From Linum tenue (taxonomy: Eukaryota; Streptophyta; Magnoliopsida; Malpighiales; Linaceae), in contig CAMGYJ010000002.1 of the NCBI GenBank assembly GCA_946122785.1, forward strand, positions 38,714,495 to 38,778,494: 64,000 nt of DNA, written 5' to 3'. This document shows positions 44,091 through 56,403 of this stretch, piece by piece. The notes under the pieces were generated by a model that was not told the DNA's origin, ran no database searches, and saw only the letters and a list, made by a program, of their open reading frames with translations. Every line of letters starts with the position of its first letter. The stretch's first letter is position 1. Made by a program: the position numbers and the translations under genes.

Positions 44091-44321
44091 GAGGTTATCA
44101 TCCAAGAAGATATCATGGGAATCTGTTTTCGCATGAGGGTTCTGCAGGTCTGAGTTTGCCTTCCTGTTTTATGGGTTTGTTTGTGGAATCTGCTCTATCA
44201 GGTTGTTGTGCCAAACAAATTTCCTTCTGCCTAAGTGCAGGGAATTTATTTGGGGCTTTGTTGTTTGTTTGATCTGTGGCTTTTGCCTCCCTCTATCAAA
44301 AAAGAACCAAGCATTAAAACA

Positions 44322-47300
44322 AAGGAGGAGTGATTACTCTTTCTCTTCTCAGTTCTCTCATGGACCTTTGGATTCATTCCCACCAGTCGAATTAGATAAT
44401 ACTATAATTAACAAGAAATCACGGAAGCTTCCGCTTGTGTTATCAGATGAGAATGCATATACCTCAGGGTATAGTTGCATCACTGAATTTTCTCTAGATC
44501 CTTACAGAGAACACACTGAAGGTCCAATGTTAGATAATATAGTCCCATGCACCCCTTCAAAAAGGAAAGCTTACCTTTTGTCCAAAAAGGTTACAACTGC
44601 AAGAAGGCCATTGCATAATGACATACTAAATGTCGGTAAACCAGAATCTGTTTGTCAGTATTGCAGGGCATTATTTTGGTGCAGTGAGCGCCTAGATCAA
44701 CACACAAAAAACAACAAATCCTGTGTACAGTTTGTGTTGTCAGAAAGGGAAAGTCAATATTTCATTGCTCAAACACCCACCTCCACTGCTTGCCCAGTTA
44801 CTTGATCTAAATGGTGGAGCATTGTCTAAACATTTTAGGGATAACATCAGGACATATAATGGATTGTTATGTTTCATTTTTTTTTTATGCAAAGCTAGAT
44901 CCCCGCTCACTCATAAGCAGAGGACCATACTCGATGGTCATTTGTGGAGAGAACTATCATAGAATTGGTTCAGTACTTCCAATCGATGGGGAATGACCCA
45001 AATTTGCTCAGTTGTATATCTTCGAGCCTAACAATGAAGTTGACAATAGATTGGAAAATTTTGAATCTCAAGAGAAAGTTCTACTACCAGATTTACTAGC
45101 TTCTCTACTGAGAATGCTTGATGAAACGAATGAATTAGTCAAGACATTCAGGCGCATTCGATAGAATCTGCAACTATCTTCCACACCAAATCTACGACTT
45201 CTCATATTTGGCATCAAAAGCATATATCGACAATACGATCTTCCAAAACGCAGTGACGTCACTGCATTAATTCCTGGTGATTTTATACCGGATAGAGAGG
45301 ATAGAGACATCATTGTGGACCATCAAGAAGAGGGATTGAAATGCATCTCAAGTCTTAATCCAAAATTAGAGGCCCTGTATTTCCCGTTACTTTTCACTCT
45401 TATTTCATACAACAGTAGATTTTTTCTAGCATCAATGCAAAGGCAATTTGTAACACAAAAGGAATACTACACTTTCAGACTTCAATATAGATTGAACGAG
45501 GGACACACATTAATCCAAAGTGGGAAGGCGCTGCAGCACTAGTGCGTAGATGCAGTTTCAACGATCGAGCTTAATCGATTAGGTTTGAAGTGTATCAGGG
45601 CTTGGAGGATGCATTTAGCAAAGGAGACATGGAGGGAGATAAGCTTGGACGCATTATAATAGCTTCATCGTATACAGGAGGGCCTTGGTATATGCAGCAA
45701 CTCTATCATGATGCGATGGCAACCTGTCAATAATACGAAAATCCTAATCTTTTTGTTACATTTATATGTAATGCTCTTTGGGAATAAATTGGTGAAGCTT
45801 TTTCAGAAATCGTTGGACCAAACAGCAAATTGAAACCAATGTTTGTTTGTCGTGGGTTTCATATGAAGCTCAACAAGTACATTGAAGAATTCGAGCGAGA
45901 TTCTTATTTTAGGAACACAATTGCAAGTACGTAGCCTCTAAACTATCAAACTCCGCACTAGCAGTTACATGATTTATTTATGATATGTGTAGTATATTGA
46001 TTCTTATGAATGTACACATTCTTGGTAGCAATTATTTATACAGCAGAGTTTCAGACTAGAGGCCTCCCACATGTCCATATGCTTATTTGGCTAGCAGAGG
46101 AGGATAAGCCGAAGACAACCTGAGATGTAAACGAGTTGATATCAATAAAGATTCCTTATCCCCATTTAGATTCAGAAGGACATGCTGCAGTGGTGAAATT
46201 CATGCTTCATGGTGCTTGTGGAGTACATAATCTGAATTCACCATGTATGAAGGATGGCAAGTGCTCAAAACATTTTCCCAAAGCGTTCAATTCAGAAACA
46301 TCATATGGCAAGTTTGGAAATGTCATAAACAGACAAAGAGATTCAGGGATACAAGTGCAAAAAGGAAAAATGATGTTGGATAATAGGTATGTTGTTCCAA
46401 AGAACAGGAACCTATTAGTCAGGGCTCAAGATTATATTAATATCAAAATCTATCACAATGGAGGATTGGTGAAATATTTTTTTAAATGCATCACAAAGGG
46501 ACCCGATAGATCAATTATTATTGCAGAAGATTCAGTAAGTTCAGCACAAGCGCCCTCCACCAATTTAAAGAAAACAAAAGATGAAATACAAGAGTTTATT
46601 AATTGCAGGTCGTTATCCTCATACGAAGCTGTGTGGAGATCAATGAGTATGCTATTTACCATAGAGAATCAAACGTCGTTCGTCTTGTTGTGCATCTGCC
46701 TATTCAACAAAACGTTCCTTACAAGAAACAGTCGGATATTCAATACATTCTGAAGAATCCAAAGGCTGGTAAAACTCATCTGACTTCATGGTTTTTACTC
46801 AATCGACAGGATCCTGAAACGAGAAAGCTTACTTATTCCCAAATACCAGGTGCATACTCATGAAATGATGACTACAATGAGTGGACTCCAAGGAAAGGAG
46901 GGTTTACTATAGGCAGAATTGCATATGTTCCTCTCGACAACAGTGATGTCTTATTTCTCCGATTATTGCTTACAATAGTCCGTGGACCTGAGAGCTACCT
47001 GGCCTTGCGAACCATCAAGGGAGAAATCTGTGCCATCAATGATAAAGCATGTGAGAAATTGGGTCTTCTAGCTGATTCTTCAGAGTGGATTAGGGTTCTT
47101 GAAGAAATATCAGTTTCAAGCATGCCCTTATGAGAAGCACCTTTATTTCGATACTCATGTTCTGTGAGATACCTAATCCCCGTGCTTTGTTTGATTCATC
47201 GTGGAAGTTGATGGGTGAGGATCATGCATATTCTCTACGTAAGCATCTTCATTCAACCACATTTCAACCTATAGAAAAAAGACTGCAGAATTGGGTGCTG

Positions 47301-48201
47301 CACCAAATAGAAGACTTGTTGGGAACTTATGGTTCATCTCTCAAACAATTCCATCTCCCAAAACCAACCGATTCAGAACCATACGATGGATCAAACCCTC
47401 TCATTCTACATCTAAACTTTGACACAAATCAGGAGCAACAGCTAGTAGACACAATGTTTCGTTCTCTCAATCTGTAACAGTTTGAAGCTTTCTCAACGCC
47501 TCAGCCGTCAGTAAACAACAATCTTGGCAGGGAATTTTTCTTATATGGTCATGGAGGAACATGCAAAACATTTTTGTACAATGCTATAATTGCAAAGTTG
47601 AAAAGTTTATAAAAAATTGCAGTGGTTGTAGCCTCATAAGGAATTGTCGCGACCCTCTTCCCAAATGGAACAACAACACATTCAAGATTAAAAATTCCTC
47701 TTAGTTTGGATAACACATCAACATGCTCGATATTCTATAAAAAAGGGACTCACCTTGCCGAACTAATTCGCGTGGCTTCGTTGATTATTTGAGATGAGGC
47801 ACCAGTAACACATCGTCATGTATTCGAAATAATCAACAAAACCTTCAATGATTTGATAAATGTTCCATTGTCAGGTCCGGGCCATAGTTTATTTGGTGGC
47901 AAGACAATACTTTTTGGATGAGATTTAGGCAAACCTTACCAGTCATTACAGAATCAGGACGAAAGCAAACAATTGATGGATCAATCATTAGATTTGCAAT
48001 TTGATCTTCTTTTAAAATACTCAAGCTGCAAAGAAACATGAGACACAATGAATCTCCAATCAACAGAGGAATCATAGGTAATGGACACATATTTGGAGAA
48101 TAGGTTCTTGCTTTTGGAGATGGAAAGCTGCCAATGAGGTCTTTGGTGGAAAATAGTCCCTCATATTGGATTGAAATACCATATATGTTCTTGGTTCCTA
48201 G
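44322..48201 (+). pseudogene. Helitron Rep/helicase gene, decayed and truncated
   Basis: The Helitron N-terminal zinc region (VCQYCRALFWCSER) and N-domain (NIRTYNG, ENYHRIGSVLPIDGE, KFAQLYIFEP) are followed by YFPLLF and QKEYYTFRLQYRLN. The Rep nuclease HUH motif is intact as HVH (46070-46078, RGLPHVHMLIWL). The two-Tyr motif reads KYFFKC (46472-46489), so the second Tyr is Cys. The helicase follows: Walker A reads GHGGTCKTF with Cys for Gly (47562-47564), then a Walker B-like LII*DEA, and GGKTILFG to LQRNMR. It stops near EIPYMFLVP, before the last helicase motif. At least six stops or frameshifts occur. Rep/helicase would nick and unwind DNA for rolling-circle transposition. Confidence 0.93.
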
Positions 48202-48450
48202 ATGAACCAATTCGGTTCAGTCAATTCTTCCTTTACCAGCTCACAGATCGCCTGGCTGCTTGGCATCAATGAAAACCTTCTCAAGATAGCACAACTAGCA
48301 TCTACATTCAGTGTTGTCTTGTCGGAGCTGAGAAGCCTTCACCCGGATGTGGAGAGTACCTCTGGAGACACTTACAAGGCGTTCATGGCATTGGCGGTAC
48401 TAAGGAACCATGTCATGTTGCCTGCTGGGATTCAAGAAGCATGAGACGTT
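48202..48450 (+). other. Unassigned 80-codon open frame after the Helitron break
   Basis: Begins MNQFGSVNSSFTSSQIAWLL and continues with helical-looking sequence (LLKIAQLASTFSVVLSELRS). It starts exactly where helicase similarity stops, so it may be a host exon fused at a deletion. I do not recognise it. Confidence 0.35.
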
Positions 48451-51400
48451 CAAGGCATGTTGTGGATGTTAGGAAATTTTTTATTTCCAAGCGTCGTATA
48501 TTTTATATATACATACATATGTTAGCTATTTTATGATTGGTAATTGGAAGTGATCCAAATAAGGAGCCCAAAGATATCTTGTATGAGATATGGACCTAAA
48601 TGGGTGGAAACTCACATACATTTTTACCTTGAGTTTTATGGGATGTCATGGTGAAACTTTTATATAAAGGCTCTTGAGATTGTGGTCCCCAACACTCTTT
48701 TTTCTTCTCTCCATCAGGAAGATGAGAACATCGCGTGTAGGAACTAAGGTTGTTTGGTTGAGGAAGGTCACAGAACCTCCTGAAACATGCTAAAGGAGTA
48801 ACGTCCAGTTCCAGATTGTCTTCTAGATTCCGCATCAAGCTCTTAGCGATCAACAACATCGTTCCAGGTATTTCTACAAACCTTTGATATCTAGCAAGAT
48901 GAGGACCCGTCGACCCAGTTGAGCTGAAACGAGTTCATTTGACCCAAGAGGCTATGAGGTTTGTCGCGGATGGTTTGTTCACTGCGGGGAAGAAAAGTGT
49001 ACTTTTGTTTGGGAAAGCCTGAGTGATGGGCTGTGTTGATCTGTTTTTACTTTTTAAAGGTTTAGTAGGCCCAATGAAGTGGGTTATTTCATTTGGCAAA
49101 TACTATGGTGTCGCAGTAAAAAGTGCGGCACCAATGACGCTGATTCTTATTGGGCCACGTGGAATCTGACTTGGCATTGCTGGGTATGTTTACCTCTTGT
49201 TCAAACCAGCGGCTATGAGATTGGGCCTAACCGCTGGTGACCAAACTGACGAAAAACTCTCACAGAGGTTAAGTATTTTTCCAGTCAATTGGTTTCAATT
49301 AATTTTAATTGCATTTGTTTTTATGAAACAGAAAAATCGTACGAAAAGGCAACTAGAAGATCATCTTCCTCGATCTAGCGCTGCTTCTCTGGCAATCTTC
49401 TTCTTCACTGACCCAAACTCGAGTCTGAAGCTTACGCCACCAGTATACCTCTTTATTCATTATGTAAAACAAAAAAGAACAAGCCCTGGTTATGAGCAAC
49501 CATCTGTCTCGTTAGAGGTACTCTGCCAGAATCGTTCACGACGATTCATATCATAGTCCAAGAAAGGATAGCCCTCACTCTTTGTCGTCCCTGTCTCTCT
49601 TTGCCACCATCTTCACTGTTGGAATCGACTAAACTGGAAGATCCGTAGCCCAAGGAATGATAGCCCTCCCTCTCTATAGTCCCCATCGTTGTAGTTGGGG
49701 TCGACTAAACTGAATCTGAATTTTGTTTGGCGTAGTGACTCTCCAGAATGACTTCAACTGTTCCTGGTAATTCAACATTAGTAGGTTGAGCAACTAGGAC
49801 AATGATTCGCGTCATTATTCTCCTGCATTGGTTGTAATTCTCTATTGCATCTTAACTGTTAAGCTAGCAATGCTGCAATGGGAGCATTGTTTGCGTGTTA
49901 TTTTATACTCAATTGTTATTTCTTTATCATCGAGAAGCAGTGTGTTGTTGCTTTGTTAAGAGAAGAACCAGAGTACCATTGGGGACCACAGACTACCAAT
50001 GACCCTCTTTGCATTACTAATAATACGTAATTTGGACTTTATAGTGAATGTTTGGCATGCTTTCCCTCATGACAAGCTAGTTTGGAATTCATATAGAGTG
50101 TCAGTCAATTTCGTGAATTTGAGGCTTGAGAAACACTACAAAGCACCTGGTCGAGGCCATTGTTGCCTTCTTTCCTACGCCAATAGTTGTTGGTTTCAAT
50201 AACTGGAGTCATGTGTGGCTGCCTTTTTCATGGGAACAAGTTGATGTGAAATATAAAGATACAGAAGTTTGAAAAGCAATGGACTTTGATGGAGCATGGG
50301 GTTCATGGGTTTGCTTTTGTTCGCGTATTGGTAGAACCTTGTATTTATCTGCCCTAGGGAAGAGGTTGTCGTTTTAAAGTTATTATCTTTAGACGACTAC
50401 GGGGTCGTTTGGTTTTGGTGATACTTATCTTTTAAGGTATTATCTTTAAGTTTGTCCCTTGAATAATTTGCTCCATGCTGCGTAGTTCTTGAGAGGACAG
50501 ATTGATGATAGTTCATTTGTTATCTTTATCTCTATGTTGTTAGCTTACACAATACAAAATTTGAGGTTGTGTAGAATGTTAAGTGTGATAAGCAGCAGTA
50601 CCGTGCATTTGGATATATTTTGCAGCATTGGTGTTGGTTGTTGGCTGTGTTTTATTCTTTGATTATTTTGTCATCATTTTCTCATCTTCGCCTTTGCTTT
50701 ATCTGTCTTGTAGACTGGGAGTAGGATTGTTCCTTTGTCCTCTGCTTTTACCTAATTTCTTGCTCTAAATACACTTCTGGTGTACCCTTAGCTGTAATGG
50801 AATAGTCGCTTATACTTACAAAAAAGAAAGATATTATGGTCAATGAGCAATATGAAGGGGGTTTTGATGTTGGTAGAAAGGGTGTTAAAAAGTGATGTAA
50901 GCATATGAATATGCCTGGATTTTTTCTTGCAGTCATTATATATTCCTTTACCATGAAGACTAGTGTTTTGATATATCGATTCCCTATGCTTTATGATTAA
51001 GCGTACTATTATGGCTATCTGGGCATGCTCCCTTGGACATGAAAATTAGAATTGAATTGTTTTTTATGTTTCTGTTAGCAACTAAAAGCTCAACTAGGAC
51101 ATTGGAACATGGCAATGAGCCCAAGTAAATACTTGTGGCCGAGTCAAGCAACAGGCATGAATGTGTAATGTGGAAATTAGAAAGCCTATGAAATAAGGCT
51201 CCAAAACCAACACTAATGAGTACCAAGATTCCTCATACAGGAGTAGGCGAGGGAAGAAAGTAGCGGTTATGATCTTCGAATTCTGCAAGGTTGCCATCCA
51301 TATTTTGGAAACTATCATAGATGCAATCTTCAAAGGCAGCGCTCCCAATTGAGATGAAGGGTATAACTCAACTTTTCCTATGGATTCTTGCGAGTTCCAT

Positions 51401-51487
51401 TTGGCTATCTTCAAGTAAGAGACACACCTGCAAATTTTTAAACATCTGCGCCCAGTTTAAGTCTCATATTATTACTTACATTCAAAT
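48451..51487. other. No recognisable gene
   Basis: AT-rich sequence with short frames (for example 49197-49556 plus, 119 codons) lacking known motifs. A GGGGTCGTTTGGTT end-like word at 50401-50415 may be one end of a damaged MITE; no partner was found. Confidence 0.4.
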
Positions 51488-52073
51488 GGGTTAATACCTT
51501 TTTTTGATTCGAGCTATGACCATACAATCAACTTTGTCCCATGGTTTCAGAAATTAACATCCTGACCTCAAATATGCAGCATATAGTCTCAATTAACATG
51601 ACACATGGTGTGACCGTCAATTTGAACGGTCAACACGCCATGTCAGCTTAAAAATCATCAAAATATTCAAATTCAAATTATTTTTCTAATTTATGTTATT
51701 TATTATTTTTAAATTAACCAAAATTTTAAAATAATCTAAAATAATTTGATAATTTTTGGTTAATTTAAAAAAAATTATAATTTTCAAATAATAATTTTTA
51801 CAATTTTTTTTGGTTAATTTGATAATGATAAATAATAGAAAATAGGAAAATAATTTAAATTTGAATTTTTGTAATGATTTTTAGGCTGACGAGGCATTGA
51901 CATGGCGCGTTGACTAACACTCAACGGTGTTGACCGTCCAAATTGACGGTCAAACCATGTGTCGTGCCAATTAAGTCTATGTGTTGCATAGTTGAGGTCA
52001 GGATATTAATTTCTGAAACCACGGGCCAAAGTTGATTATATGATTACAGTTGTCATGATCAAATATATCCTCC
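51488..52073. mobile_element. Long-TIR MITE (Mutator-like or foldback)
   Basis: About 160 bp at each end are inverted copies. Shared blocks are ATCAACTTTG.CCC, GGTTTCAGAAATTAA, ATCCTGACCTCAA and GACCGTCAATTTG.ACGGTC. The roughly 230-bp centre is almost pure A/T. Boundaries are approximate and no target duplication could be fixed, so the superfamily is open. Confidence 0.75.
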
Positions 52074-52785
52074 ATGGTCGAGAGAGTGATCTTATTTTGA
52101 AACTTTTAAGGTTGATACAAGGATTGTTGTATAGAGACAAGGCATCAGAAGCACGATATACATGAGTTGCAAACATAAATCTGGTTTATTTATAGAGCTG
52201 CCAACACATCTCGACCCGCATGCCATAAGCATATGGTTAGAGGAAAAGGAAATTAGCTACAATCTGTTCGAGACCAAAGCAACTCCAATCATTGTCCTAG
52301 TTCTTAAAAATACAAACGAATAGAGGTACCAGGAACCTTCGGATTCATTAGGCAATGCCTCTAGAACTATAGAACTTCGCTTTCTGTTTGACGATTCAGG
52401 GAGGGTGCAGACTGCAGAACGAGGAGACAACGTAGAGGGAGGGACTCTGTTCTTTCGCTCGGGATTGTCGGTGTCGGCAGAGCACTTCGACGGAGACAGA
52501 GGGCCTCCCGCTACTAGGGATTCATAGTTTTTTTTTTAACATGATGAATGGATCAGGAGGGGTAATACGGTGAAGGAGTGGACGGTATGGAGTTTTGATC
52601 GAACACGGTAGAGTTTGCGTGAGTAGTTTGGTATTCTCGCCAGAGAAGTTTGGACCGGGAGCTCGACGAAGACCTCCTCGGATTTTCTTTCCAATCGCTT
52701 TTTGTTTCCAGATAAAACTAGAATGTAGTTAAAATGATATCAATCTAAATTAATTTTTGGAAAAGAAAACATATAGAAAATGGTT
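52074..52785. other. No recognisable gene
   Basis: Nothing beyond short frames. Confidence 0.4.
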
Positions 52786-52793
52786 GTGGGAAT

Positions 52794-53726
52794 TAGGCCT
52801 GTTAGCGGTGCGGTTTCGGTTTCAACCGAACCGCAAAGGCGGTTAGCCGACACCGAGAAAGAGGCAAAATCGGCAACCGCAACCGCGACCGACGACACCA
52901 TCGGTTAGCCGAAAACCGCAACCGTCGGTTTCGGTTTCAACGACGGTTATTCAGAGACCGACGCACACCACCTCCGACCACCGCCATCGCTATGCATGTC
53001 ACCGAAAAATCTCAATTTTGAACCATCGGCAGAGGAAGAAGAGAGACCCGTCGGAGGTAGAGCGTCGAGAGGAGGATTTGGATCTAAATCCGTCGCCGAA
53101 GGCAGAGGAGGAGCGACGACGAGCATACATGGTCGGAGTTCTTGATCGGCGGGAGAGGCAGAGGCGTGGATCTGAATCCGTTGCCGCTCGAAACATGCAA
53201 GGCGAAGGTGGAGCAACGGCCATCGCCGCTTCGAAATCGACCTCTGGATTGGGAGGCGGAGTGAGGGGGGCGACGAGTTAGAGGATTGGGCTGCTTCCAA
53301 CAACGACCCTCTTCTCCTTCTTGGCCTTTATTCGCTGGATTTGGAGGATACAGGGAAAGGAAGAGAGGGGGAGAGGCGGAGAGCGGCTAGGGGAGAGGAT
53401 ATGGGTTAGCGATGGAGGAGGGAGAAGAAGGGAACGGAGAAGAAGGGAGAGACCTGCGAGAGGAGAGGGAAAATCGTGTTGAGGAAGAGGAAGAGAGTGG
53501 GAGACTGGGGGTTGCAGGGGGGGATAAGGGGTGAGAAGTCGGTTTTCGGTGAACCGAGTTTAGCTCGGTTTTTTCACTCGCGGTTTGCGGTTAGCATTAT
53601 AACCCAAATTCGCCAACCGACGCCGACACCGCCAGGCTGTTTTCGGTTTTCGGTTCGGTTTATAACCGTTCGGTTCGGGGCGGTTTTCGGTTGAACCGAG
53701 AAACCGCCAACCGATTATCACCCCTA
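52794..53726. mobile_element. hAT-type non-autonomous element, CGGTTTCGGTT-rich
   Basis: 933 bp with ends TAGGCCTGTTAGCGGT and the complement of TTATCACCCCTA, and the perfect 8-bp target duplication GTGGGAAT (52786-52793 and 53727-53734). Ends are packed with GGTTTCGG/CCGAAACC words and the centre is GA-rich. The Arg/Ser/Pro-rich frames over it are by-products of composition. Confidence 0.93.
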
Positions 53727-53734
53727 GTGGGAAT

Positions 53735-54802
53735 CATAGGTGATTCCGTCTGCTGGGTAAGATTTCGGTTTGGACAATTCAGAATTGTGAAGGGTCATGG
53801 GCTCGAAATAAATAAACAAGTCATGCCACATCAGTTACACGTGGCCAATCATATTCAGTATCATCGGTGTTGCGTTTTTAACTGCGGCGTTGTAGTATTG
53901 ACCATTTCATTTTGGTAGCTTCTTTTGTGTGGCCGAATATCGAGGCCCAATTGGTGCTTTAAATGTCATAGCTTCCTTCACTCCTTTTTTATTGGGCCGA
54001 CTGCATTTTGTGGCCAACAACACATTATTTAATGTCATCAAAACTCAGAAGTAAGGAAATGTTGGTCTCAAACGACCATATTTGTTGCTTTTGGTGAGTG
54101 TTTTACTTTAAGACCAAATAAATACAATTCATTCAAAATTTTCAAATTATTAGTCAAACCTTTAAAATACAAAATATTTAGTAAAATGTTAACTTCCCAT
54201 TAGCAGTTTTGTTAGTAATATTGACTTGGCAACATGATACTAACTAGGAAGAGACACGTGAAGGTTAACATTCCAAAAATTTAGTATTTTAACCAAGACG
54301 GAGAGTTGTATGCTGCATTCGGGAAGGATGAATCGCTTAGAGTTGCAAAATTAATAACGATAACAGAAAAATGGTTAATAATTTGATATTTTATAGAAGA
54401 TTTGGCTAATATTTTACATTTCGAAAGGTTTGGCTAATAATTTGGAAAGTTTGTAAGATTTGGCTAGTAAATTGTGTTCATCTTTTTATTTTATTTATAA
54501 TAGTGTTTTTGGCAAGGATTGTCAAATTGTATTGGAGGTTGTATAAGAAAAGTCACTGGTAAGATATTTAATGTTGAACTATTTTATGATGAAACCATGG
54601 TTTAACCGTGGTCTAATCATTTCATACCTCTATATACTGCCTACCTATTTCGCTTCTAATATGAAGGTTTCCTGGTCGAACCCTCGGTACAATATGGTTT
54701 TCAATCCTTGGTTTTCAGTTTGAAAGAGCTCTTTTCGGTGTAACTAATGAGCGAAAAACGTTTGTTGATGGGAGGTGGTAAGTGTGCGGTTTTTATTATA
54801 AA
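53735..54802. other. No recognisable gene; repeat debris
   Basis: 54205-54290 resembles 735-830 (TAATATTGACTTGgCAA..ATGATA, then GAAGAGA), showing a dispersed repeat of unknown type. Confidence 0.45.
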
Positions 54803-54878
54803 CTAGGTGTATTTGACGCGCTTTGCAACGGCTTCTGATTTGTGTACTAATATTGGTTTGCTAGCCAGTCTTTGCAAG
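54803..54878 (-). mobile_element. Helitron 3' terminus
   Basis: On the minus strand, GTTGCAAAGCGCGTC precedes ACACCTAG and then T. This resembles the end at 661. The body extends rightwards, but the 5' limit is unknown. Confidence 0.5.
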
Positions 54879-55423
54879 TAGACCCGGCAATTGGGTCGGG
54901 TTGGGAACTTCGATTACGGGTCGGGTCATGTTTGGTTGGCTTATTTCGGGTCAAATATTGACCTAACCCATTCGGTTTCGGGTCGGGTGACATGTCATTT
55001 CGGGTTATGAGCGTTCTCAGAAACAATATCAAACATGCTTCATATTTTCTTAAAGAACACAAATTTTCACATATGCGCGACAATAGTTTACCTAACACAT
55101 GTCAATTAACATATTTTCAAATCCTCCCACGCTAATGAAATGCAATATAAATTGCGCAAATCGTCAAAAAACAATCACAAGAGTAATACTACTACAAGAA
55201 ACACATGATATTTGATTATCCTTAAACTCCAAACATAAATATTTTGGGAGTAATATATTAAATAGAACGGGTCTAACGGGACGACCCGCTAACCCACCCA
55301 ACCCGACCCAAAAAATCACGGGTTATCGGGTTCAGATCATTCGGATTTCGGGTTACAAAAAATTCTAGTTTTTGGGCGGTTTCGGGTCGGGTCAACGGGT
55401 TGGGTTGTAATTTGCCAGGTCTA
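54879..55423. mobile_element. hAT-type MITE, GGGTCGGGTT-rich
   Basis: 545 bp, beginning TAGACCCGGCAAT and ending ATTTGCCAGGTCTA, with the perfect 8-bp target duplication TTTGCAAG (54871-54878 and 55424-55431). Non-coding. Confidence 0.93.
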
Positions 55424-55489
55424 TTTGCAAGAAATGAAGTGGATCGGAGAAAGAATTGGGCTTAGATAAGAAAATTAATTTTGAACGAA

Positions 55490-55645
55490 TATGGACTATG
55501 GAGATGCGTTACTTAACAGGGAAAAACGAAAAACTAATAGATATTTTGATTTTCCCTAAAAAAATTGCATTAATATTGGGAATAACAAATACGATAATTA
55601 TTAATTTCCCTGTTTCTCTTCTCTACCATTCCTCCCCGTCTTTTG
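55490..55645 (+). repeat. 156-bp direct repeat, copy 1
   Basis: Matches 58231-58386 without gaps, with about five mismatches. Confidence 0.95.
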
Positions 55646-56403
55646 TGTATCCCCAGAAGGTCCGACACTAGCTGATGTAGATGTGGAGAGGGACAGAGGG
55701 TGCGCCTTCATGGTGCAAAGTAAAATTGAATATTGTCTCTAATTGATTTCAAGTTGCAGTTTTGCTTACCTGTGTTGCTTCTTTTTGTTAGTTTTCAGCA
55801 ATTGAAAGCTTGTCTCATTTGCGTGGATCGCCATTTGTATTTCTAGATAATCTAATTGTTGTTGATAGGAATTCAGACCTACTTTCAATGTTTGCTTCAT
55901 TTTTTAGATAACTTTATTATTGGTGTTTGCTATCTTTCTTGCCCTTCCATACGTTGGTTATTTGTTTATTTTTATTGTTTGCTTAATCATGTGCTTCGGA
56001 GCAAAAATACATACAGGTTGTATTTTGATTGTCATTTTGATTGATCAATGATTTTTAAGAAGCATGCATTCCACCATGATCAGTCCCCCTATATTGAACC
56101 AATCAATGGCCCTGGAGTCCAAACCTCCCCTTCCAAATTCAATTTGCAAGAGACATATTCCTTGACAATAGAGAGCACTTTCCCACAAGAGCAAGTTCGC
56201 TGGTCCAACTTGGGATAAAGAACCTGTATTCCTTAAATGCACAACAATCCAATCACTGCCCATGAATGATGAGTCTTCTAAGTTTGAGTTAGGATAAATT
56301 ATAACGGACAGTCTCTAAACCCTTATAACACTTCTAATTTCCTAAACGTGTTCTTCAAGGCTTTCACTGTTAGCACTATTGGGTCGCGTAAATGCAGATT
56401 CCT

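Larger units (their letters stand above)
38789..44305 (+). mobile_element. 5'-truncated L1-like LINE inserted in the Helitron Rep gene
   Basis: Bounded by a 16-bp target duplication ACCAAGCATTgAAACA (38773-38788) and ACCAAGCATTaAAACA (44306-44321), one mismatch. A short A-rich tail precedes the right copy. Contents are the ORF1 C-terminal part, then ORF2 with endonuclease, RT, zinc-binding RT-associated domain and RNase H. It starts within ORF1, so it was truncated at insertion. Its 3' end (TTTTGCCTCCCTCTATCAAAA) matches that of the fragment at 61868-62615. The frames have several lesions, so the copy is inactive. Confidence 0.93.

Noticed and set aside
44203..44321. Start of the Helitron ORF at 44203 including LPKCREFIWG
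   Set aside because: Those residues come from the LINE 3' UTR. The Helitron sequence only resumes at the target duplication near 44306.
50401..50470. MITE beginning GGGGTCGTTTGGTT
   Set aside because: No partner inverted end or target duplication was found downstream, so it is not listed as an element.
52947..53303. 118-codon minus frame and other Arg/Ser/Pro-rich frames
   Set aside because: They sit wholly inside a MITE with perfect 8-bp duplication and reflect its repeat composition.
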